Origin: Sinorhizobium alkalisoli
GTDB lineage: Bacteria; Pseudomonadota; Alphaproteobacteria; Rhizobiales; Rhizobiaceae
DNA: 64,000 bases
NCBI RefSeq assembly: GCF_008932245.1
Contig: NZ_CP034909.1
Span: 1,612,001-1,676,000 of the forward strand
Direction: 5' to 3'
Positions 37,279 through 46,390 of the stretch are shown piece after piece. A program made the translations under genes and the position numbers. Under the pieces are notes generated by a model. It saw only the letters and a program-made list of their open reading frames with translations, had not been told where the DNA came from and searched no databases. Positions within the stretch are counted from its first letter, which is position 1; the number at the start of each line of letters is the position of its first letter.

Positions 37279-38190
37279 ATGGAAAGACCGCAACTGCCGC
37301 AGGGCTTGCCTGCCGACATCGAAGACAAGAAGGCCGACGCAAAGGCTTGGTTCGAAGCTTTGCGCGATACGATCTGTTCCGCCTTCGAGGCGATCGAGGA
37401 CGACCTCGCAGGGCCGCTGTCGGATCGACCGCCGGGCCGCTTCGTCGCCAAGGACTGGCTGCGTGAGGAAGGTGCCGGCGGCGGCGGCCGTATGTCGATG
37501 ATGGAGGGCCGCGTCTTCGAAAAGGTCGGCGTCCACACTTCCACGGTCTACGGCGAATTCTCCGCGGAGTTCCGCAGTCAGATCCCCGGCGCCGGCGAAG
37601 ATCCGCGATTCTGGGCCTCCGGCATTTCGCTGATCGCCCATCCGGTCAATCCGCACGTTCCCGCCGTGCACATGAATACGCGCATGGTCGTGACCACGAG
37701 CAACTGGTTCGGCGGCGGCGCGGACCTGACGCCGGTCCTCGACCGCCGGCGCGTAATGACCGACGCGGATACGGTGCTTTTCCATCGCGCGATGGAGATC
37801 ACCTGCAATCGGCACGCGGTCGCCGATCACGCGAAATTCAAGCAGTGGTGCGACGAGTATTTTTTCCTCAAACACCGCAACGAACCGCGCGGCACGGGCG
37901 GCATATTCTACGATTGGCTGCACTCGCCGGACGAACTGGGCGGGTGGCAGGCGGATTTCGCCTTCACCCGCGACGTCGGCAAGGCCTTTGCGCTCGTCTA
38001 TCCGAAGATCGTCAGGGCGAACTTCAACAGCCCCTGGACCGAGGCCGATCGTGACGAGCAGCTCGTACGCCGTGGCCGCTATGTCGAGTTCAACCTCCTC
38101 TACGACCGCGGCACGATCTTCGGTCTGAAGACCGGCGGAAACGTCGAGTCCATCCTCTCGTCGCTCCCCCCGGTGGTCCGCTGGCCATAA
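37279..38190 (+). CDS. hemF: Aerobic coproporphyrinogen-III oxidase
   Basis: Oxygen-dependent enzyme of heme synthesis that oxidatively decarboxylates two propionates of coproporphyrinogen III. It is 303 aa with the signatures [29 protein letters not shown] and [17 protein letters not shown], and the C-terminal [21 protein letters not shown]. All are intact. The start at 37279 fits the family length, though the ribosome binding site is weak. I see no anaerobic (FNR/FixK-type) box upstream, which agrees with an aerobic role. Confidence 0.95.
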   Translation: MERPQLPQGLPADIEDKKADAKAWFEALRDTICSAFEAIEDDLAGPLSDRPPGRFVAKDWLREEGAGGGGRMSMMEGRVFEKVGVHTSTVYGEFSAEFRSQIPGAGEDPRFWASGISLIAHPVNPHVPAVHMNTRMVVTTSNWFGGGADLTPVLDRRRVMTDADTVLFHRAMEITCNRHAVADHAKFKQWCDEYFFLKHRNEPRGTGGIFYDWLHSPDELGGWQADFAFTRDVGKAFALVYPKIVRANFNSPWTEADRDEQLVRRGRYVEFNLLYDRGTIFGLKTGGNVESILSSLPPVVRWP

Positions 38191-38263
38191 TCATCGTCGA
38201 ATAAAACCCGCGCAGTCGGCGTTTCCTCACCGAAACGGGAGCCCTCACCCGAGGGATTTTCGG

Positions 38264-38542
38264 ATGGTGTTCAAGAAGCGCACATTCTTCGGCGAGGAGC
38301 CGGAGCGATTCACGCCCCCGCAGCCGGCTGAACTGGAGCGGCGGGTGGCAAACCTGCTTGCCGCCGCGCCCGGGCTGGATGCCGCCGAAATTACCGTGAC
38401 CTGCCGCGGCGAAGCGGTGGTGCTCGGCGGCCGGGTGGCAACTGGGGAGGAAATTCTCCGCGCCGAGGAAGCGGCACGATCCGTTCCCGGTGTCGCCAAG
38501 GTCGTCAACCGGATCGAGCTTGCGAAGGCCGGCAGGGGTTGA
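38264..38542 (+). CDS. BON-domain protein
   Basis: A 92-aa protein that is little more than one BON domain (LERRVANLLAAAPGLDAAEITVTCRGEAVVLGG...GVAKVVNRIEL). BON domains bind phospholipid or peptidoglycan and are often periplasmic, but no signal peptide is visible here. GAGGGA stands about 8 nt before the ATG. It is 73 nt downstream of hemF and may be co-transcribed with it. Confidence 0.85.
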   Translation: MVFKKRTFFGEEPERFTPPQPAELERRVANLLAAAPGLDAAEITVTCRGEAVVLGGRVATGEEILRAEEAARSVPGVAKVVNRIELAKAGRG

Positions 38543-38590
38543 ACGTCCGCCCTGCTTTCCTCGCGTCTTCACGCCGCCGGGAATCTCAAA

Positions 38591-39208
38591 TCAGATCGAC
38601 GCCAGCGTCCAGCCGACGATATCCGCCGCAACCTTCGCGAATGCCGCATCGAGCGCTGAAACAAACGCCGGATTGCCCGTGCCGCGCACGGGCGCGACGG
38701 CCCGGAACGCCCGCTGCCGGCGCACGGTGCCGTTGCGGTCATCAAGGATCTTGGCGAAAATCTCGACGACCGCCGTATCGGCGCCGTCGGTGGATATCTC
38801 GAAGGCGCGGATTTCCGTGATGACCTGGTAGTCGATCGCGAGCCCCTGTCCCGGCTTGCCCACGCCACCGACCCTGCCGGTATCCTCGAATGTCTGGACG
38901 AGCCTGTCCTGAACTATGCGCGGCAGCCGGTCGCCCCACTGCGCCCTGGCGAGGAAACGCAATTCGGATTCGGAAAGTCGAACGACGATCTGATCACTGT
39001 CGAGCGTCCTCAGCGCCGTCGGTTCAGGCACCAGGATCTGGCGATTGGTCGCTCGCGGGCGCTCCACGACAGGCGTCGCGGCCAGGCTGAACGTGTCGTT
39101 GACCGCCGGACGGGTGCCGCATCCCGCCAAGATCATCGCCATCGAAATAACCACGGCGAGCCGGGCGGCCCCCGCCTTACGCACAGTAAACACACCCGGA
39201 AAATGCAT
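38591..39208 (-). CDS. Mla/PqiC-type auxiliary lipoprotein
   Basis: Outer-membrane-directed lipoprotein, 205 aa, of the ABC transport auxiliary family (PqiC/DUF330-like). The lipobox LAGC is at about residues 27-30 after a hydrophobic signal. The body shows the typical segments RQILVPEPTALRTLDSDQIVVR and WGDRLPRIVQDRLVQTFED, and ends with the YQVITEIRAFEI and AFAKVAADIVGW strands. It is the last gene of the mlaE-mlaF-mlaD-lipoprotein operon and probably bridges the MCE ring to the outer membrane. Confidence 0.85.
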   Translation of the reverse strand: MHFPGVFTVRKAGAARLAVVISMAMILAGCGTRPAVNDTFSLAATPVVERPRATNRQILVPEPTALRTLDSDQIVVRLSESELRFLARAQWGDRLPRIVQDRLVQTFEDTGRVGGVGKPGQGLAIDYQVITEIRAFEISTDGADTAVVEIFAKILDDRNGTVRRQRAFRAVAPVRGTGNPAFVSALDAAFAKVAADIVGWTLASI

Positions 39209-39286
39209 GCGGCAAATATCCCCAAACAGTTACGCGTCGCACGGATCCCCCCCGCGCGCCGCATCACCCGACCGGCCGCGAACGAA

Positions 39287-40657
39287 TCACCGCCGCGTGC
39301 GGCCATCATATTGCTTGACAGTCTCGCCGCCGAATAGAAGGCGTTGCGGATTTTTGTCGAAATTAGAAATTGTACTCTGCAAGCTCTGAACGGTGCGACG
39401 CGTTTCGGTCACGAGCGACTCTACGTCCCGGAGGCCGGAATTGGAGAAGCGCTTCAGGTTGTCGGCAATGGGTCCGATCTGCGCATTGAGGTTGTTGGCC
39501 ATATTGCGGAAAGACTCGAGCGTCGCGCGCGCCTCTGCGGAAAGCGATGGTGCGTCCGCATCACCAAGGAAACCGTCGATCTTCACCAGGATGCTGTCGA
39601 CCCGGTCGGAAGCGGCATTCAGCTTGTTCGACATTTGGGTGAAATCGGTGATCGTCTGGTCTATGTCCTCCTGACGGGCGGCGATCTTTTCGGCGAAGCT
39701 CGAAACCTGGGCGGCGATCTTGCGGGCATCGGCGCTTGCCACGGAGATATCGTTGACGACCGTTCCTACCTTCTGCGCGTCGACGGCGGCCACCAGCGTA
39801 TCGACGCGCTTCAGGGTCTCCTGCGCACTCTTGCCGAATTCGTTATAGGTGCCTACCGTGCGCCTGAACCCGTCGACCGCCTCCGAAACGCCGCCGGAAG
39901 CGTCCTTCAGATCGCTGCTCAGCTGCTCGACATTGCTGACGATCGTGTCGATCTTCTTGGGATCGACGGCATTGATCAGCCTGTCGGCGCTCTCGAGCGT
40001 GGTGTCGAGTTTCTTCGATGCGGCGCTGACCGACCCCGACAATTCCTCGACGCTCTTCAGGAACTGGTCGATGGCGCCGGAATTATCCGCCAGCGCCTTC
40101 GAGAACTTCTCCGCATTGCCGATGGTCGCGGTCAAAGGCTGGCGAATTTCCGTGACGAAACCCTGGATATCCGTGATGGCGCTGTTTGCCCGGTCAAGAA
40201 TCTGGTCGGCGGTCGCAAGCAGGCTGGTGACGCTCGACTGGTCGGCGGTGATGGTCGCCGACGTTCCCCTTTCGAGCGCCGTCTGGAGGATGTTCTCGTC
40301 GCCCTTTCGCCCGCCGCTGAGTTCGATGTAGGCCGCACCCGTAAGTCCCTGTACCTCCAGTGTCGCCGTGGTCGACTTCAACACCGGCGCATCGGCCGAC
40401 ACCTCGGTAATGGCAATCGAGTAGCGCGGATCATTGGCGTCGATCGCGAGATTGCGAACGGTGCCCACATTGATGCCGTTGAAGCGCACCGGCGAGCCGA
40501 CCGAAAGGCCATTGGCCGAACCGGGAATATTGACGATGAGTTCGACCATCTGGCCAACCCGGCCATATTGCGCCATCCAGTAGACGAAACCGAACGCAGC
40601 GGCGATCACGAACACCGTGAAAAAGCCGACAATGGCATAATTTGCTTTGGTTTCCAT
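39287..40657 (-). CDS. mlaD: MlaD-type MCE lipid-transport protein
   Basis: Inner-membrane anchored MCE protein, 456 aa. One membrane helix (IVGFFTVFVIAAAFGFVYWMA) is followed by the MCE domain (about 40-120), including SVGSPVRFNGINVGTVRNL. A long helical/coiled-coil region follows (about 150-430), much longer than in E. coli MlaD and in the style of PqiB-like or mycobacterial MCE proteins. Family members form hexameric rings that pass phospholipids between membranes. It is the third gene of the operon. Confidence 0.9.
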   Translation of the reverse strand: METKANYAIVGFFTVFVIAAAFGFVYWMAQYGRVGQMVELIVNIPGSANGLSVGSPVRFNGINVGTVRNLAIDANDPRYSIAITEVSADAPVLKSTTATLEVQGLTGAAYIELSGGRKGDENILQTALERGTSATITADQSSVTSLLATADQILDRANSAITDIQGFVTEIRQPLTATIGNAEKFSKALADNSGAIDQFLKSVEELSGSVSAASKKLDTTLESADRLINAVDPKKIDTIVSNVEQLSSDLKDASGGVSEAVDGFRRTVGTYNEFGKSAQETLKRVDTLVAAVDAQKVGTVVNDISVASADARKIAAQVSSFAEKIAARQEDIDQTITDFTQMSNKLNAASDRVDSILVKIDGFLGDADAPSLSAEARATLESFRNMANNLNAQIGPIADNLKRFSNSGLRDVESLVTETRRTVQSLQSTISNFDKNPQRLLFGGETVKQYDGRTRR

Positions 40658-40749
40658 CGGCTATGACCACCCTTGCGGCTCCCGCCGCTTTCGTCCGCTT
40701 CGGCAGGCGAGCCTCCGAAGCACTTCCAAATGCGATCGGCAGGACGGGC

Positions 40750-41556
40750 TTACGCCCGCACCACCGCCCTTCCCCGCTTGCCGCGGAAATAGGATTTCAC
40801 CCATGGCTCCTCGCAGGCAAGCATGTCCTCGATTGTCCCGGAGACGAGAACGCGCTTCTGGCCGAGGACCGCGATCCGGTCGCAGACCGAAAACAGGCTG
40901 TCCAGATCGTGCGTCACCATATACACGGTCAACCCAAGTGTGTCCCGCAACTTGGCGATCAGCTCGTCGAACTCCGCCGCACCGATCGGATCGAGGCCGG
41001 AGGTCGGCTCGTCGAGAAACACCAGATCCGGATCAAGCGCCAATGCGCGCGCCAGCGCCGCACGCTTTATCATACCACCCGAGAGCTCCGCCGGGTATTT
41101 CTCCGCCGCTTCCGGCGCGAGCCCGACCAACTCGATCTTCAAGCGCGCCAGTTCGTCCATCAGATCCTGCGGCAGATCGAGATATTCGCGCATCGGCACC
41201 TGAATGTTCTCGCGCACCGTCAGGGCGGAAAACAGTGCACCATGCTGAAATAGCACGCCGAGACGCATGTCGAGGGCAATACGCTCCGCTTCGCCGAGCT
41301 TGTCATATTCGGCGCCGAGGATCTCGATGGTGCCGGACCGTTTCGGCAGCAAACGCAGTACGGTGCGCATCAGCACCGATTTGCCGGTTCCCGAGGCGCC
41401 GACGAAACCGAGAATTTCGCCGCGGTAGATCTCGAGATTGAGCCTGTCGAGAACGATATTGTCGCCGAAGCCGACGGTCAGGTCGCGAACGGAAAGCACC
41501 ACTTCGCGCCTCTCCGCCGCCCGATCCGATTGCCGCTCCATGACTTCTTGAACCAT
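40750..41556 (-). CDS. mlaF: MlaF-type ABC ATPase
   Basis: ATPase of the MCE lipid transporter, 268 aa. Walker A is GASGTGKS; the signature is ELSGGMIKRAALARAL, with the GGM-x-K/R-R form typical of MlaF/MKL proteins; Walker B is LVFLDEPTSGLDP; and the H-loop is MVTHDLDSLF. It lies 12 nt after mlaE and is translated from an ATG with a GGCGG-like site. Confidence 0.93.
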   Translation of the reverse strand: MVQEVMERQSDRAAERREVVLSVRDLTVGFGDNIVLDRLNLEIYRGEILGFVGASGTGKSVLMRTVLRLLPKRSGTIEILGAEYDKLGEAERIALDMRLGVLFQHGALFSALTVRENIQVPMREYLDLPQDLMDELARLKIELVGLAPEAAEKYPAELSGGMIKRAALARALALDPDLVFLDEPTSGLDPIGAAEFDELIAKLRDTLGLTVYMVTHDLDSLFSVCDRIAVLGQKRVLVSGTIEDMLACEEPWVKSYFRGKRGRAVVRA

Positions 41557-41568
41557 GATCCGCCCGCC

Positions 41569-42711
41569 TCAGAAATCGATCGCCGCATAGAACATGGCGA
41601 ACAGCCCGTCGATGAGAATGACCACGAAGATCGACTTGACCACAGACGAAGTCACGTGACGCCCCAGCGATTCGGCGCTGCCGCCGACCTTCAGGCCCTC
41701 GACTGCCGCAACCACTCCGATGATCAGCGCCATGAAGGGCGCCTTGATCATACCCGCCGCAACGGTGGAAAAATCGATCGATTCCTGCAGCCGCGAAAGG
41801 AATGTTGCGAACGTGATGTCGGAATAGGTCCAGGCGACGAGTGCCGCGCCGGCGAGGGCGGCAAAGTTGGCAAGGATCGTCAAGAGCGGCAGGACGATGG
41901 TGAGCGCCACCAGCCGCGGAAAGACGAGAACGCCGACGGGACTCAACCCCATGACCTTCAGCGCGTCGACCTCCTCGCGCATTTTCATCGAGCCGATCTC
42001 GGCCGTGATCGCGCTTCCCGATCGGCCGGCGATCATGATCGCCGTCAGAAGTACGCCGATTTCGCGCAATTGCAGAATGCCGACCAGATCGACGACGAAG
42101 ATCTCGGCGCCGAATGCGCGCAGTTGAAAGGCGCCCTGCTGCGCAATGATGGCGCCGATCAGGAACGACATGAGGGTGATGATCGGCACCGCCATGACAC
42201 CCATGCGATCGATCTGGTGCACGATCGCAGCCGGCGAAACGCCGGCATGGCGCCCAAGCTTCATTTGCGCGCCGCGAACCGCCGAACCGAGGATGAACAT
42301 GGCCGCAAAAGTATCGGTCCAGATCGACACTGTGAGTTCGCCGATCGGCGCGAACAGCCTTTGGAAAAGCGAAAGCCTTCTCGCGTCGCGTTCCGGCAGC
42401 GGCAGTTCGGCCGGCATCGCCTGAACGAGCTCGACATACCGCTCGCCCCCGCCGGTGAAGCGAACCTCGCCACCGCTCCCGTTGACGAAGCGCCGAATGA
42501 TCCAGGCGCCCGCGGTGTCCATCGCGGTGACGGCGGAAAGGTCGAATTCATCATGGTCTCGCGACGGCTTGTCGAGCCTGTTCAGCTTGGCCGCCATGGC
42601 CTCGGCCGTCCGGTGCCGCCAGTCGCCGCTGAAGACGTAGCGCCGCCCGGTTCCTCCTTCGCCCTCCTCGAGGACGACATCGGCAACAGTCTGTGTTCGA
42701 GCCCGCGTCAC
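41569..42711 (-). CDS. mlaE: MlaE-type permease with N-terminal STAS domain
   Basis: Permease of the MCE transporter, 380 aa from the chosen GTG. The first ~115 residues form a STAS-like domain (FDLSAVTAMDTAGAWIIRRFV). The MlaE domain follows, with GVMAVPIITLMSFLIGAIIAQQGA, the coupling-helix region IMIAGRSGSAITAEIGSMKMREEVDALKVMG, and the end KSIFVVILIDGLFAMFYAAI. Rhizobial MlaE proteins often carry this fusion, unlike E. coli, where MlaB is separate. The start is uncertain: the open frame continues 39 codons upstream into a mosaic repeat, and neither start has a strong ribosome binding site. Confidence 0.88.
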   Translation of the reverse strand: MTRARTQTVADVVLEEGEGGTGRRYVFSGDWRHRTAEAMAAKLNRLDKPSRDHDEFDLSAVTAMDTAGAWIIRRFVNGSGGEVRFTGGGERYVELVQAMPAELPLPERDARRLSLFQRLFAPIGELTVSIWTDTFAAMFILGSAVRGAQMKLGRHAGVSPAAIVHQIDRMGVMAVPIITLMSFLIGAIIAQQGAFQLRAFGAEIFVVDLVGILQLREIGVLLTAIMIAGRSGSAITAEIGSMKMREEVDALKVMGLSPVGVLVFPRLVALTIVLPLLTILANFAALAGAALVAWTYSDITFATFLSRLQESIDFSTVAAGMIKAPFMALIIGVVAAVEGLKVGGSAESLGRHVTSSVVKSIFVVILIDGLFAMFYAAIDF

Positions 42712-42750
42712 GTTTTCTTGGTCTTTCGCTTTGCCATTGCGTAATCTCTT

Positions 42751-42825
42751 AAACCAGATTCGATCCAAGGACAAAATTGCGCAGGAATTCAAAGTCGTAC
42801 TGTAGCGTCGCGCGCCTTTCCCGGC
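42751..42825 (-). repeat. Mosaic repeat, diverged copy upstream of mlaE
   Basis: On the minus strand: gcgcgcgacgctacagtacg, then actttgaattcctgcgc, then ttgtccttggatcga, matching the end of module A, the spacer and module B. It lies in the mlaE leader. Confidence 0.6.
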
Positions 42826-42835
42826 CACGGGAATG

Positions 42836-42895
42836 CCGCTCTAGCACTCGGATGGCCGCATGTCTTCGTCCTTGAACCGAGGGAGATGTGAGAAG
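42836..42895 (+). repeat. Mosaic repeat, module B remnant
   Basis: Reads ctctagcactcggatggc, gcatgtcttcgtccttgaa, ccgagggagatgtgag. It is in opposite orientation to, and 11 bp from, the preceding copy, forming a head-on pair. Confidence 0.5.
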
Positions 42896-43000
42896 GCGTG
42901 CCGCAGCCCGGTCATGCGACCGAAAAGACACAGCCGCAAGACCCGCGGGCGACCTGCAACATGCCGATTGCGAAAGCCACGCCGGCGCCGGAGAAGATGA

Positions 43001-43984
43001 ATGCCGATTTCCCTTGCAGCAACTGTCGAACATTTCCCGATCGCCGGCACCTTCACGATTTCGCGAGGCTCGAAGACGACCGCCGACGTCGTCACCTGCC
43101 GGCTCACCGACGGCACACTGACCGGTTCGGGCGAGTGCGTGCCCTATGCCCGCTATGGCGAATCCGTCGAGACGGTGCTTAGCGAAATAGAAGCGGTTCG
43201 CCCGCTCCTTGTGCGCGGCATCGGCCGGGAAGAACTGCAGCGGGCGATGAAGGCGGGTGCCGCCCGCAACGCCATCGATTGTGCGCTCTGGGACCTGGAA
43301 GCGAAGCGAAGTGGGCGCTCCGCCGCCTATCTGGCGGGTATCGCCGAACCGAGGCCCCTGACCACCGCCTACACCATTTCGCTCGCCGAGCCGGAGGCAA
43401 TGATGGCGCAAGCGGCGCAATACGCCCACCGGGCGCTGCTCAAGGTAAAAGTCGGAACCGTGGACGACAGGGCTCGCATTCGCGCCGTGCGGCAGGCTGC
43501 CCCCGCGAGCCGCATCATCCTCGATGCCAATGAGGGCTGGAGCGAGGACAATCTCGCGATGCATTTCTCGGCCTGCCACGAAAACGGCATCGCCCTCGTC
43601 GAGCAGCCGCTGCCGGCCGGCCGAGACGAACCGCTGACCCGGATTGCCCGCCCGGTCCCGGTCTGCGCCGATGAAAGCGTGCACGGTACGGAGGACCTGC
43701 AATCGCTCGTCGGCCGCTATGACGCCGTCAACATCAAGCTCGACAAGACCGGCGGGCTCACCGAAGCCTTGCGTATGCGCCGCGCCGCCGAAGCGCTCGG
43801 CCTCAAGCTCATGGTCGGCTGCATGGTCGGCAGTTCGCTGGCCATGGCGCCGGCGGTTCTTCTGGCGCAGGGTGCCGATTTCATCGACCTCGACGGCCCG
43901 CTGCTGCTCGCCCGGGACCGCGATGCGGGCCTGCGCTACGAGGCCTCGCTCGTTTTCCCGCCCGAGCCGAGCCTTTGGGGCTGA
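43001..43984 (+). CDS. Dipeptide epimerase (L-Ala-D/L-Glu type), enolase superfamily
   Basis: A 327-aa muconate-lactonising-subgroup enzyme. It shows the catalytic KVK (LLKVKVG), metal ligands in ILDANEGW, VEQPL and CADES, and the second catalytic Lys in NIKLDKTGGL. The spacing and the DxD-like C-terminal DFIDLDGPLLL fit Ala-Glu dipeptide epimerases, which recycle murein peptides. The start follows GGAGAAG. Its 3' end overlaps the convergent MFS gene by 49 bp. Another dipeptide specificity remains possible. Confidence 0.85.
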   Translation: MPISLAATVEHFPIAGTFTISRGSKTTADVVTCRLTDGTLTGSGECVPYARYGESVETVLSEIEAVRPLLVRGIGREELQRAMKAGAARNAIDCALWDLEAKRSGRSAAYLAGIAEPRPLTTAYTISLAEPEAMMAQAAQYAHRALLKVKVGTVDDRARIRAVRQAAPASRIILDANEGWSEDNLAMHFSACHENGIALVEQPLPAGRDEPLTRIARPVPVCADESVHGTEDLQSLVGRYDAVNIKLDKTGGLTEALRMRRAAEALGLKLMVGCMVGSSLAMAPAVLLAQGADFIDLDGPLLLARDRDAGLRYEASLVFPPEPSLWG

Positions 43985-45156
43985 AGGTACCAGCCGGCAT
44001 ATGCGAAGCAGAAGCCGATGAGCGCGACGACCGACATCGAATAGAAGCCAGCGACGCCGAACCAGGCGTAGAAGTAACCCGCCACAAAGGTAAAGATCGC
44101 CGTGAACATGCCGGTGTAGAAGAAATAGAGCCCCTGGGCGGCCGCCTCCTGTTCCTCACTGACCCGCTCCACGAGCTTGTGCTGCATGCCCGTGTGCATG
44201 ATCGCAAAGGTGAAGGCGTGGAAGCACTGGAGAATGAAATAGCCGGAGAAGCCCAGCTCCATCGGGAAAATCAGCCAGCGCGCCACCGCCAGCAGACAGC
44301 CGGAAAAAATCATCGCCCAGACGCTGAAGCGCCGGATGATCGTGCGGGCGAAGAAGAACATCAGCACTTCCGCGGCCACGCCGGCGCTCCAGAGAACGCC
44401 GATCTGCGTTCCGCTATAGCCGATGCTCTGCCAGTAGATGGCCGAAAAGGCATAGAGCATCGCATGACTGCTGTTGACCAGAGTCACCCCGACGAGGAGC
44501 AATTGCAGATCGGACTGACGCAGCGACTGCGGCGGTGGCTCGGTGATCGCCGTGATCGGTGACGGTCGGCGGGGCCGCCCGATCCGCGGCGCCACAAGGG
44601 CCATCACGATCGTCAGCCCGAAGCCGACCGCCATCGCCGGCAACACCATGGCACCGCCGATGAGGCCGATCATCCAGCCGCCGAGCATGGTCGCGCCGAT
44701 AAAGGCGATAGATCCCCAGACGCGCATATGCGCATAATCGAAGCCCCAGCGACGCACCCCCGACAATGCAATCGCTTCGACGATCGGCAGATAGGGAGAA
44801 TAGACCGCGGATTGCAGCGCGTAGATCACAAGCACGGGCCAGAAGCTGTGCGCGAAGAAAAGGATGAAAGCGGTCGCAAGCGACAGACAGCCGGACCAGA
44901 CGAGCACGATAGTGCGCTCTCCGAGCCGGTCGGCGAGCACCCCCGCAAGCGGCGCCGTGATCACGCGGATGAACATCGGCACCGCGAGCACCACGCCGAT
45001 CTCGAATTCGCTCAGCGCAAGCGTGCTGAGCCAGACCGGAAAATACGGCAGGGCGAAACCGTTGACGATCAACGGAGCGCAAAAGAGCAGCGCGAGGCGA
45101 AGCGCGAAATGGCGCGGCGGTGGCCCCAGAACCGGGGGGGCAGGTGCGGGAATCAT
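43936..45156 (-). CDS. MFS transporter (phenylpropionate/nucleoside permease-like)
   Basis: A 406-aa, 12-helix transporter. The N-terminal motif FALPYFPVWLSTLALSEFEIGVVLAVPMFIRVITAPLAG with GVLADRLGERT is typical of the MFS_1-like group that includes HcaT. The first loop D-R-L-G-E-R is intact. The C-terminus is unusual in running 49 bp into the 3' end of the convergent epimerase gene. Its substrate is unknown; with an epimerase of murein peptides next door, peptide uptake is possible but not supported by family. Confidence 0.83.
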   Translation of the reverse strand: MIPAPAPPVLGPPPRHFALRLALLFCAPLIVNGFALPYFPVWLSTLALSEFEIGVVLAVPMFIRVITAPLAGVLADRLGERTIVLVWSGCLSLATAFILFFAHSFWPVLVIYALQSAVYSPYLPIVEAIALSGVRRWGFDYAHMRVWGSIAFIGATMLGGWMIGLIGGAMVLPAMAVGFGLTIVMALVAPRIGRPRRPSPITAITEPPPQSLRQSDLQLLLVGVTLVNSSHAMLYAFSAIYWQSIGYSGTQIGVLWSAGVAAEVLMFFFARTIIRRFSVWAMIFSGCLLAVARWLIFPMELGFSGYFILQCFHAFTFAIMHTGMQHKLVERVSEEQEAAAQGLYFFYTGMFTAIFTFVAGYFYAWFGVAGFYSMSVVALIGFCFAYAGWYLQPQRLGSGGKTSEAS

Positions 45157-45337
45157 GGGAGAACCTGATGGCTGTCCGCCAGCTTTAGCACGGCTCCCCC
45201 GCGGCGCACCATCCGCTAGTTTTCGCTACAGGCCCTCGGCAGCGGTTGCGCTGCCGCATCCAATACCAAGTGCGACAGCGACCTGCGTCTGCTTGCATCT
45301 GTTGAATGCATGGCGCTACAGGTCCGGATCGAATGAC

Positions 45338-46180
45338 TCAGGCTGCCCGCTGCGCCGGAACGGACACCGGCAATCCGACCTCGCTCGCGTCTTCCGCGAC
45401 CGTCGCATTGCCGCGCAGGCTGTGCCAGGTGATTAGTTCCATAGTACCGTCGTGATGCTCGGCGATCGCCGTGCAGCTCTCGACCCAGTCGCCCGTGTTG
45501 ATGTAACGGATGCCGCCGATATCCTCGATCACCGCGTGGTGGATATGGCCGCAGATCACGCCCTGTGCCTGGTGGCGGCGCGCCTCCTCGGCCACGACCT
45601 TCTGGAACTCGCCGATGAAATTCACGGCATGCTTGACCTGCAGCTTGGCCCAGGAAGAGAACGACCAATAGGGCATGCCGAGCCGACGGCGGATCGCAGC
45701 GAGGCCGATGTTGACCGCGATCGCCATGTCGTAGGCCCAGTCGCCGAGATAGGCGAGCACCCGCGCATTGCGCACCACCACGTCGAATTCGTCGCCGTGC
45801 AGCACGAGATAGTTTCGTCCGTCGGCACCCCGATGCACATGCCGCTGCGCGACCTCGATGCCGCCGAAGTGCATTCCGGGAAAATCGCGCATGAACTCGT
45901 CGTGGTTTCCGGGAACGTAGATGATCCGCGTACCCTTGCGCGCCTTGCGCAGCAGCTTCTGGATGACGTCGTTGCACTGCTGCGGCCAATACCAGCTCCG
46001 CTTCAGCCGCCAGCCGTCGACGATATCGCCGACGAGGATGATGGTCTCGGCTTCGTGGTGGCGCAGGAAATCGAGCAGGTAATCCGTCCTGGCCGCTTTC
46101 GAGCCGAGGTGAAGGTCGGAAATGAAGAGCGTGCGCAATTTCCGGACGGGATTCGGTTCCGATACCGCTGCCGCTGTCAT
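45338..46180 (-). CDS. Metallophosphoesterase, UDP-2,3-diacylglucosamine hydrolase-like
   Basis: Calcineurin-type phosphoesterase of the LpxH-like COG2908 group, 280 aa. All metal-binding motifs are visible: FISDLHLG, VGDIVDGW, PGNHDEF, VLHGDEFD and ICGHIHHA. LpxH cleaves the lipid A precursor UDP-2,3-diacylglucosamine, but alphaproteobacteria usually use LpxI for that step, so this paralogue may have another substrate. The start follows GAGG at about 5 nt. There is no signal peptide; it is cytoplasmic. Confidence 0.82.
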   Translation of the reverse strand: MTAAAVSEPNPVRKLRTLFISDLHLGSKAARTDYLLDFLRHHEAETIILVGDIVDGWRLKRSWYWPQQCNDVIQKLLRKARKGTRIIYVPGNHDEFMRDFPGMHFGGIEVAQRHVHRGADGRNYLVLHGDEFDVVVRNARVLAYLGDWAYDMAIAVNIGLAAIRRRLGMPYWSFSSWAKLQVKHAVNFIGEFQKVVAEEARRHQAQGVICGHIHHAVIEDIGGIRYINTGDWVESCTAIAEHHDGTMELITWHSLRGNATVAEDASEVGLPVSVPAQRAA

Positions 46181-46390
46181 GCGAGCCTCATCTTGCTAGA
46201 GCCATTTGCCTCCGTCAAAACCAGACTCGTGTTTCAGGAAGATGACACGGGCCGCGCCTTGCCCCATTCCGGTTTCCGAGTCGGACCGTTCTGGTCCGGC
46301 TCCGACATTGAAATGACTGAAAGCGAAAACTGTACGTCGCGCTGAAATCGTGCCAAAAGGCCAGCGTTCGGGAATCGAGGGAAGCAAGGT

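Noticed and set aside
45236..45320. Possible further copy of module A near gcgacagcgacctgcgtctg
   Set aside because: Only about 15 bases match and no hairpin B or H follows; too short to support.
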